From Alphaproteobacteria bacterium (lineage in GTDB: Bacteria > Pseudomonadota > Alphaproteobacteria > CAISOG01): a DNA stretch of 5,075 nt. The stretch lies in NCBI GenBank assembly GCA_018883285.1, contig VEQJ01000114.1, positions 1 through 5,075 of the forward strand. The letters run 5' to 3'. The notes beneath the pieces are model-generated. The model ran no database searches, was not told the DNA's origin, and was given only the letters and a program-made list of their open reading frames with translations. How positions within the stretch are numbered: the stretch's first letter is position 1; each line of letters starts with the position of its first letter. The position numbers were made by a program, and so were the translations under genes. Shown piece by piece: positions 1 through 5,075 of this stretch.

Positions 1-509
1 CTCCCATCCTGATCATAATCCGACAGCACGATCGAAACCGATGCTTGGCAGGGGTTTTCTTGCCGCCCCAACAGCAAATCAATCGAGAGCTGCAGATTTT
101 GCCAGCCATCACTGGCGGATCCATTGGCTAATGGCAGCATCGATCCCGTCAAAATGACGGTCTTATCATGACCCGCCGCCGCCCAACCGGCTATCGCCTG
201 ATGCATGGCCTCAGCCGCCCGCAACAGCGCATCGGTTCCAAAGGTGACCAGGATATTGGGGTGGTTAGCGGTTGCGACATGCTGAACCAGCTGTTGCATA
301 TAGGTGTCATCAATATCCTTGGAATCGCGCTGTTCCATTTCCAGCAAGTCATAATCGCTGGCGGCCAGGCCAAAGATGGGCTGATGCAGGGCATCGCGCA
401 CGGTGTTGATGGGTGCGGGGGCAAAGGCAACATGGCTGGGTGGGCGTTCCCCCTGCGCAACGGCGCCAATGGTGCCGCCTGTTGTTATAATCAATAAGGG
501 CTTTTGCAT
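1..509 (-). CDS. L-asparaginase-fold amidohydrolase, N-terminal part (partial, C-terminus beyond left edge)
   Basis: The reverse strand reads without a stop from ATG at 509 to the left edge, giving 169 residues. It begins MQKPLLIITTGGTIG, the classic N-terminal strand and nucleophile loop of the asparaginase/glutaminase family; T13 in TGGTI matches the catalytic threonine. Further family landmarks follow in order: RDSKD at 61-65, where S63 matches the substrate-binding serine; TFGTDA at 89-94, where T92 and D93 match the second catalytic Thr-Asp pair; and VILTGSMLP at 118-126 followed by SDGWQN at 133-138. Family members hydrolyse L-asparagine, or related amides, to the acid plus ammonia. No signal peptide is seen with this start, so a cytoplasmic enzyme is likely. 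The usual GTDT is GTDA here. The catalytic lysine region and any C-terminal domain lie outside the window, so a full two-domain enzyme cannot be told from a short single-domain asparaginase. ATG 509 was chosen because it puts the TGGTI motif at the usual distance from the N-terminus, but no good Shine-Dalgarno precedes it. In-frame ATG 563, ATG 569 and GTG 590 are alternatives. The gene is divergent from the kinase pair. Family assignment is firm; substrate is not known. Confidence 0.88.
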   Translation of the reverse strand, partial: MQKPLLIITTGGTIGAVAQGERPPSHVAFAPAPINTVRDALHQPIFGLAASDYDLLEMEQRDSKDIDDTYMQQLVQHVATANHPNILVTFGTDALLRAAEAMHQAIAGWAAAGHDKTVILTGSMLPLANGSASDGWQNLQLSIDLLLGRQENPCQASVSIVLSDYDQDG

Positions 510-530
510 GAAATTGTTGCCGTCAATGAT

Positions 531-559
531 ATTGTAATCAGTTGTTTGTAAAATGGTAA
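531..559 (-). promoter_or_regulatory. Candidate sigma-70-type promoter for the asparaginase-like gene
   Basis: On the minus strand TTACCA (559-554) is followed, after a 17-base spacer, by TACAAT (536-531). The second hexamer matches the -10 consensus in five of six positions and the first matches the -35 consensus in four. Transcription would start near 524, giving a leader of only about 15 bases before ATG 509. The elements lie inside the region that would be coding if an upstream start were used, so they weakly favour ATG 509. This is inference from hexamer similarity alone. Confidence 0.3.
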
Positions 560-572
560 CCATGACCATGAC
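553..572. repeat. Short palindrome plus tandem CATGAC in the divergent region
   Basis: ATGGT-A-ACCAT (553-563) is an 11-base inverted repeat with a single central base. It overlaps two tandem copies of CATGAC (561-572). The pair lies next to the candidate -35 of the asparaginase-like gene, where an operator would sit. It is short enough to be chance, and no regulator is recognised. Confidence 0.2.
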
Positions 573-689
573 GCCGCCGCCTTTTTCCACGGGATCCCCC
601 CTGCTGGTAAAAGCTGGTATTCAGCGCCATAGTCATCATCTTAGCCTATAGCCCATAAGCTGCCCATGCCTTTCACGCCACATTAGCCT

Positions 690-694
690 GGGAA
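690..694 (+). promoter_or_regulatory. Weak ribosome binding site deciding the kinase start
   Basis: GGGAA ends five bases before ATG 700 and only two bases before the in-frame TTG 697. The spacing favours ATG 700. No other ATG or GTG start is available in frame back to the stop at 649-651. Confidence 0.5.
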
Positions 695-699
695 CATTG

Positions 700-3552
700 A
701 TGTCAAGCCGCAGCAGCCTGTCTATTCGCGTAAAGCTCAGCCTGATTACCCTGGCCACCTCAATGCTGGCCATGGTCGTGACCTATGTCATCCTGGCGGT
801 GTTGGCCTGGAATCTGGTTAACCGCGATATCCAGCAACAGGGGACATCGCTGACCCGCATGATTGCCCTGAACAGCCAGCAAGCGATACGGTTTGAAAAT
901 TCCCAACAGGCTCAACAGCTGCTGATGGGTTTAGGCACCCTGCCCCAGGTTGTTAAGGCGCAAATCACCCTGGCGGATGGCACCCCGCTTGCCAATTTTA
1001 ATAGTCAAAACGAATCAGCGCTTGAACCCCAAAAAAGCCTTCTGAATCGAAAAATTACTAGCTTTACCGAAAAAATCGTTTTGGATGATGAACCCATTGG
1101 TTGGGTGCGCCTGTGGATTGAGGAGGGGCAAACACTTCAGAACGTCGATACTATTTCTGTCAGCTCAGCCCTTATCCTGCTGGGATGTTTTATTGGCGCA
1201 CTCATATTGGCGTTGTTATCCCATCGCTTTATTTCCTTTCCTATCCTTAAGCTGGCTATCGGCCTAAAGGTTGTTTCTGGGCAACGGGATTTTTCGGTGC
1301 GGCTAGAAAAACAAAGCAATGATGAAATTGGGGTGCTGGTCGATGGCTTTAACGACCTGCTGACCCAGATTCAATTGCGAACCTCCGCCCTGTCCAAGGC
1401 CAATAAAGAGATGGAGGCGGTGGCGGTTGAAGCGCAACGGGCGCAACAAAAAGCTGAGCAGGCCAACATCGCGAAATCCAGCTTTTTGGCGCGGGTTAGT
1501 CATGAGATTCGTACCCCCATGAACGGCATTTTGGGCATGTCCGACCTGTTGCGCCAAACCGAACAAAGCGATCAACAACGCCATTATACTGAGGTCATTC
1601 GATCCTCAGGGCGCAATCTGTTGATGTTAATCAACGACATTTTGGACTTTTCCAAAATTGAGGCAGGCAAAATGAGCCTAGCCGACCTGCCCTACAATAT
1701 TTACGAATTGGTGCAGGAGGTTTGCCAGTTTCTGTCGTTACAGGCGCACAAAAAGGGGGTGGAAATTTTGTATTCCGTTACCCCCAACACCCCCATGACG
1801 TTACGCGGTGACCCCTATCGATTGCGGCAGATTTTGATCAACCTGCTGAACAACGCGATCAAATTTACCGAAAAAGGTGAGATTGTTGTTAAGGTGGTGG
1901 GTGAGCACAGGGGCGATGATCGTATCCGCCTTAGGATTGATGTGCGCGATACCGGCGTTGGCATTGAACAGGCGGTGCAGGACAAAATCTTTGAGGCCTT
2001 TTCCCAGGCCGATGAAGAAACCAGCATTCGCCATGGCGGAACCGGCCTTGGCCTATCGATTGTACGGCAATTGATCAACCTGTTTAATGGGGAAATGGGG
2101 GTGCTAAGCGCCCTGGGCTATGGATCCACCTTTTGGGTTGAATTTTCTCAGACGGTTGGATCCTATGGCGATGCCATTACCCTGGATTTACGGGATCGCT
2201 ATCACAACACCGATGTGGTGGTTTGCAGCCCAAACAGCAGCCTATGCGGTATTGTCCAGGATATGTTGTTAGCCCTTGGTATCAAGGGGCGTAATATCAG
2301 TAGCCTTGATAGGATAAGCGACAGCCCCCAAGATACCCATCATCGGCTGGTTATCATGGATATTGGCTTGGGGGATCCAACAGCATTACTGACGAAGCTG
2401 CATGACTATTTGGATCATCATCCCAACCATGCGGCGGTGCTGTTGGCCTCCTACAACGAAGAAAGTGCCCAGCAGCGCTTTGAGGATCCCTATCCCAAAT
2501 TGTATAAGCCCTTTAGCTATCACGATCTGCAAAAAGCCTTAATGGGCGAAACCCTTATTCCTAAAGGTGGCCGTCTGGATAACGGTGAGATGCCGGCGGT
2601 GCGGCCGCAATTCCAGGCGCGATTGCTGCTGGCGGAAGACAATCCCGTTAATCAGGAAATCTCAGGCGCCCTACTGCGCAGTTTTGGATGCCGCTTTGAT
2701 CTGGCGCAGGATGGTCATCAGGTTTTGGCCTATCTGGCGCATAACCGCTATGATGCCGTGTTGATGGATTGCGAAATGCCCTCCATGAATGGCTTTGAGG
2801 CCACCAAAGAAATTCGTCAGCGTGAGGCGGGGGGCGATTGTTTTCAATCCGAACAAAGCCGCGCCGTTCACCCGCAAATGCCCATCATCGCGGTCACCGC
2901 CCTGGCCGTGGTTGGGGATGAGGAGCGATGCCGCCAAGCGGGCATGGATGATTACCTCAGCAAGCCTTTTGGATCCCTGGAACTTTGGCGCATCCTAAAT
3001 CGCTGGCTAAGCCCCCTGGCACAAATAGAAACGGATACGGCGGCTGTTCCTGCCTCGCAAGCCACCGAATCTGTAGGGGCATTGCCCGCGCCCAGCCCAG
3101 CAGAAGAAGCAGCGGGGCAAACCCCCGAAGCTACCCTAGAATCAACAACCAACCCTGAAGCGGATCAGCCCCAGCCCTATGCCTCAGTCGATTGTGCATG
3201 GATTTATAAAAAACTTGAGGAAATCGCCGCATTGGGTGGCGGTGGTGATGAGGGGGCAGCCTTTGTCGAAAAAATTACCAGCCTGTTTTTGACCGATACC
3301 GAGTCATCTATTCATATGATTGAACAGGCACTTATCGATGAAGATTGGCCTGGCGCATCCGCCGCCGCCCACAAAATCAAATCGGCCGCCGCCAACATTG
3401 GCGCGTTCAGTTTGTCGAGCCATGCAAAAGAAATTGAACTTAATGCCAAAAATCAGTTAAATTCAAATTTGCATCACCACCTTAGCCTTCTCAGGCAGGA
3501 ATTCACATGCGTTCAACAGGACCTTTCCCGCCTATTGGCCTTCCACCAGTAG
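700..3552 (+). CDS. Membrane hybrid sensor histidine kinase (HAMP-HisKA-HATPase-REC-REC-HPt, BarA-like architecture)
   Basis: A 950-residue unorthodox sensor kinase of the inner membrane that would sense a signal outside or within the membrane and run an internal His-Asp-His relay. Domains in order: TM1 about 13-40; extracytoplasmic sensor about 41-150 (CHASE8-like, tentative); TM2 about 152-173; HAMP about 174-229; Gln/Ala-rich coiled coil to about 256; HisKA with phospho-histidine H268 in [10 protein letters not shown] and the X-region [13 protein letters not shown]; HATPase with N box N381-K388, DTGVGI at 417-422, F box FEAFSQAD from 431 and GGTGLGL from 446. Then comes a receiver-like domain (about 504-615) that keeps D554 and K603 but has CSPN where the acidic pair should be. 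A full receiver follows (about 641-770) with E646, D647, phospho-acceptor D690, T733 and K755. A Pro/Ala/Glu-rich linker (about 771-826) leads to a C-terminal HPt with H891 in [14 protein letters not shown]; the usual Gly after the Lys is Ser. Length and order match BarA/ArcB-type kinases, but the sensor and ligand are unknown, so no gene symbol is given. TTG 697 is a possible alternative start. The 3' end overlaps the next kinase gene by 46 bases. No transferred-gene signature is seen. Confidence 0.95.
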   Translation: MSSRSSLSIRVKLSLITLATSMLAMVVTYVILAVLAWNLVNRDIQQQGTSLTRMIALNSQQAIRFENSQQAQQLLMGLGTLPQVVKAQITLADGTPLANFNSQNESALEPQKSLLNRKITSFTEKIVLDDEPIGWVRLWIEEGQTLQNVDTISVSSALILLGCFIGALILALLSHRFISFPILKLAIGLKVVSGQRDFSVRLEKQSNDEIGVLVDGFNDLLTQIQLRTSALSKANKEMEAVAVEAQRAQQKAEQANIAKSSFLARVSHEIRTPMNGILGMSDLLRQTEQSDQQRHYTEVIRSSGRNLLMLINDILDFSKIEAGKMSLADLPYNIYELVQEVCQFLSLQAHKKGVEILYSVTPNTPMTLRGDPYRLRQILINLLNNAIKFTEKGEIVVKVVGEHRGDDRIRLRIDVRDTGVGIEQAVQDKIFEAFSQADEETSIRHGGTGLGLSIVRQLINLFNGEMGVLSALGYGSTFWVEFSQTVGSYGDAITLDLRDRYHNTDVVVCSPNSSLCGIVQDMLLALGIKGRNISSLDRISDSPQDTHHRLVIMDIGLGDPTALLTKLHDYLDHHPNHAAVLLASYNEESAQQRFEDPYPKLYKPFSYHDLQKALMGETLIPKGGRLDNGEMPAVRPQFQARLLLAEDNPVNQEISGALLRSFGCRFDLAQDGHQVLAYLAHNRYDAVLMDCEMPSMNGFEATKEIRQREAGGDCFQSEQSRAVHPQMPIIAVTALAVVGDEERCRQAGMDDYLSKPFGSLELWRILNRWLSPLAQIETDTAAVPASQATESVGALPAPSPAEEAAGQTPEATLESTTNPEADQPQPYASVDCAWIYKKLEEIAALGGGGDEGAAFVEKITSLFLTDTESSIHMIEQALIDEDWPGASAAAHKIKSAAANIGAFSLSSHAKEIELNAKNQLNSNLHHHLSLLRQEFTCVQQDLSRLLAFHQ
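3497..3500 (+). promoter_or_regulatory. Shine-Dalgarno AGGA setting the start of the second kinase
   Basis: AGGA, within GGCAGGA, lies six bases before ATG 3507, inside the last codons of the first kinase gene. It is the best-placed ribosome site upstream of the receiver domain. ATG 3597 and ATG 3609 lack a comparable site. Ribosomes finishing the first gene pass directly over it, which fits translational coupling. Confidence 0.7.
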
Positions 3553-5075
3553 CCCCCATCGCTGAGGAAACGCGATCGACCGCTCAACTGCTGGAAATGC
3601 TCAGCCGTATGCCGCGCCTGGTTGGGGGTGCATCACCCGCTATTCTGGTTGCCGAAGACGACATGATGACCCGCATGCTGATGCGCAAGGCATTGGTGCA
3701 GGCGGGCTATCAAGTGTTGGAGGCAGAAAACGGCTACAGCGCCCTCAAGATGTTTGACCAACAGCGCCCCGATGTTGTGCTGTTGGACGTGATGATGCCG
3801 CAAATGGATGGCTTTTCGGTTTGTGAGGAAATTCGTCAGCGCCCTGGCGGTGACAGCGTACCGGTGCTGATTGTCACTGGCTTAGAGGATATTGATTCGA
3901 TTACCCGCGCCTATGATGTGGGCGCCACCGACTTTATCACCAAGCCGATTAACTGGATGGTGCTTAGTCATCGTGTTCGCTATGCGCTAAGGGTCAGCCA
4001 AGCGCAGGAAGAAATGCTGAAAAATCAGGCGCAACTGGTGGCCGCCCAACGGATTGCCCATATGGGCAATTGGGAGTGGGAGCTGGAGGGGCAAAATGTC
4101 TTGGACTTTTCGATTGAGGCCAGCCGTATTTTAGGCCTGTCGGAGGAGCCGCGCCAATTCGCCCTGCCTGAACTTTATGGGCTGGTTCACCCCGACGATC
4201 TGCCTACGGTTAAAGAGTTTTTTGAGGGGTTGCGTCAAAACCAACAACCCGCCGCCATTGACCACCGTATCGTCCTGCCCAACATGGCGGAGCGGGTGGT
4301 GCACCAGGTGGCTGAGATTCGTCAAAGCGATGATGGCCGCCAAACCGTGCTGGGGATTATTCAGGATATCAGCGAGCGCAAACGGGTTGAGGAAATGTTG
4401 CGCGTGACCCAGTTTTCGGTTGACCGCGCCGCCGATGCCATTTTCTGGACGGACCCTGATGGCAGCATTCTGTATGTTAACGATGCCGCCTGTCGTGGCT
4501 ATGGGTACAGCCGCGACGATCTGTTGATGATGAAATTCGATGACCTTAGCCTGGATCATGAGCCAGAAAACTGGACAAACTATTGGAACAATCTGATTAC
4601 CCAGGGGTCGTTTAAAATCGAGCGGCGCCATAAAACCCACAGCGGCGATAGCATGATGGTGCAGATTACCGCAAACTATCTAAAATACGGGGATCGGGAA
4701 TACAACTGTTCCTTTATTCAGGATATTACCGCCCGCAAGCAAGCTGAGGATGAATTGCGCACCGCCAAGGAACAGGCGGAGATTGCCAGTCGTACCAAGT
4801 CTGAATTCCTGGCCAATATGAGCCATGAACTTCGCACCCCGCTGAACGCCATTATTGGTTTTTCGGATGTCTTGCGCAAACAGATGTTTGGCGATTTGGG
4901 CAATGACAAATACATCGAATATGCCTCTGATATTAACACCAGCGGTCAACATTTGTTGCATGTTATCAACGATATTTTGGATCTTTCCAAAATTGAGGCG
5001 GGCAAGTTTGTGATTAACGAAAACCCCTTTAGCATTCCCAAATTGGTGGCGGCCGCCATGCGGATTGTACAGGGT
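3507..5075 (+). CDS. Soluble receiver-PAS-PAS histidine kinase, PleC/DivJ-like HisKA (partial, C-terminus beyond right edge)
   Basis: The frame is open from ATG 3507 to the right edge, giving 523 residues; the preceding in-frame stop is at 3483-3485. After a proline-rich 45-residue N-terminus comes a complete receiver (about 46-165) with E50, D51 and D52, phospho-acceptor D94 in [12 protein letters not shown]124 and K146 in TKP. PAS1 (about 181-290) starts near [10 protein letters not shown] and ends QDISERK; PAS2 (about 303-410) starts near [12 protein letters not shown] and ends QDITARK. A charged helix (about 410-435) leads into HisKA with H440 in [15 protein letters not shown]. The insert MFGDLG at 460-465, SGQHLL at 479-484 and [13 protein letters not shown] at 488-500 resemble the DHp domain of alphaproteobacterial PleC/DivJ kinases. 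No membrane segment or signal peptide is seen, so it is probably cytoplasmic. The ATPase domain, and any further receiver, must lie beyond the window. The likely job is a kinase or phosphatase tuned by PAS inputs and by phosphorylation of its own receiver, plausibly from the HPt of the upstream kinase. Family-level call is firm; partners and signal are inferred or unknown. Confidence 0.92.
   Translation, partial: MRSTGPFPPIGLPPVAPIAEETRSTAQLLEMLSRMPRLVGGASPAILVAEDDMMTRMLMRKALVQAGYQVLEAENGYSALKMFDQQRPDVVLLDVMMPQMDGFSVCEEIRQRPGGDSVPVLIVTGLEDIDSITRAYDVGATDFITKPINWMVLSHRVRYALRVSQAQEEMLKNQAQLVAAQRIAHMGNWEWELEGQNVLDFSIEASRILGLSEEPRQFALPELYGLVHPDDLPTVKEFFEGLRQNQQPAAIDHRIVLPNMAERVVHQVAEIRQSDDGRQTVLGIIQDISERKRVEEMLRVTQFSVDRAADAIFWTDPDGSILYVNDAACRGYGYSRDDLLMMKFDDLSLDHEPENWTNYWNNLITQGSFKIERRHKTHSGDSMMVQITANYLKYGDREYNCSFIQDITARKQAEDELRTAKEQAEIASRTKSEFLANMSHELRTPLNAIIGFSDVLRKQMFGDLGNDKYIEYASDINTSGQHLLHVINDILDLSKIEAGKFVINENPFSIPKLVAAAMRIVQG

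Larger units (their letters stand above)
510..699. other. Divergent intergenic region between asparaginase-like gene and kinase operon
   Basis: These 190 bases separate the two divergent genes and must carry the promoters for both if ATG 509 and ATG 700 are the true starts. The half near the asparaginase gene (510-560) is AT-richer and holds its candidate promoter. A short palindrome (553-563) and a tandem CATGAC (561-572) lie in the middle, followed by a run of six C at 596-601. On the plus strand only weak -10-like strings are seen: TAAAAT at 549-554 and TATAGC at 647-652. Neither has a convincing -35 at the right distance, so no kinase promoter is called. No open reading frame with gene-like content is seen on the plus strand here. 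On the minus strand the asparaginase frame stays open back to about 620. Confidence 0.6.

Noticed and set aside
168..497. 109-codon plus-strand open frame opposite the asparaginase gene, and a 92-codon minus-strand frame overlapping it at 191-469
   Set aside because: The asparaginase frame carries the catalytic motifs TGGTI, RDSKD, GTD and TGSMLP in the expected order. The two other frames show no domain and are shadows of it.
3540..3600. A terminator or separate promoter between the two kinase genes
   Set aside because: The genes overlap, and no GC-rich hairpin followed by a T-run or promoter-like hexamer pair is visible around the junction.
3597..3611. ATG 3597 or ATG 3609 as the start of the second kinase, avoiding the overlap
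   Set aside because: Neither has a Shine-Dalgarno at good spacing, whereas ATG 3507 has AGGA six bases upstream. They remain fallback starts because the receiver begins only at about 3642.
3483..3660. Possibility that the two kinases are one long gene broken by a frameshift
   Set aside because: The first protein ends after a complete HPt, a normal C-terminal domain. The second has its own ATG and Shine-Dalgarno and begins cleanly with a receiver, so two separate genes fit better than a broken fusion.
4131..4640. 169-codon open frame on the minus strand, opposite the PAS domains of the second kinase
   Set aside because: The opposite strand encodes clear PAS1 and PAS2 domains in a continuous kinase frame. 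The minus-strand product shows no recognisable domain and no good ribosome site, so it is an antisense shadow.
1630..5009. Near-identical DNA at 1630-1674 and 4965-5009, which could suggest a repeat or recent duplication
   Set aside because: Both stretches encode the conserved HisKA X-region (NDILD.SKIEAGK). Differences are mostly at third codon positions and the flanking sequences diverge, so ordinary protein conservation explains the match.

Overview
This window looks like chromosomal DNA from a proteobacterium, most likely an alphaproteobacterium. Base composition is moderate, with G+C near half by eye, and all coding capacity is protein. The taxonomic hint is the dimerisation domain of the last gene. 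Its spacing ([15 protein letters not shown], then MFGDLG, then Y..Y..DI..SG.HLL, then [13 protein letters not shown]) is the pattern of the alphaproteobacterial PleC/DivJ kinase group. No RNA gene, insertion sequence, CRISPR array or clear terminator was found.

Layout: positions 1-509 (minus strand) hold the N-terminal part of an L-asparaginase-fold protein that leaves the window on the left. Positions 510-699 are a divergent intergenic region with a candidate promoter for the asparaginase gene. Positions 700-3552 (plus strand) encode a complete 950-residue membrane hybrid histidine kinase: TM, small extracytoplasmic sensor, TM, HAMP, coiled coil, HisKA, HATPase, degenerate receiver, canonical receiver, Pro/Ala-rich linker, HPt. 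Positions 3507-5075 (plus strand) encode a second, soluble kinase that begins inside the 3' end of the first gene (46-base overlap, good Shine-Dalgarno). It is organised as receiver, PAS, PAS, coiled coil and PleC/DivJ-like HisKA, and it runs off the right edge before its ATPase domain.

The two kinases almost certainly form one transcriptional unit with coupled translation. The first ends in an HPt phosphotransfer domain and the second starts with an intact receiver, so a relay from the first to the second is the simplest hypothesis: membrane signal, H268, D690, H891, then D94 of the second protein, modulating its PAS-controlled kinase. That chain is inferred from domain order and adjacency; each domain is read directly from the sequence. 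The divergent asparaginase-like gene has no evident functional link to the kinases beyond a shared intergenic region.

The window holds no obviously new class of system. The main interest is the coupled two-kinase arrangement, the asymmetric pair of receivers in the first kinase and the uncertain start of the asparaginase-like gene.
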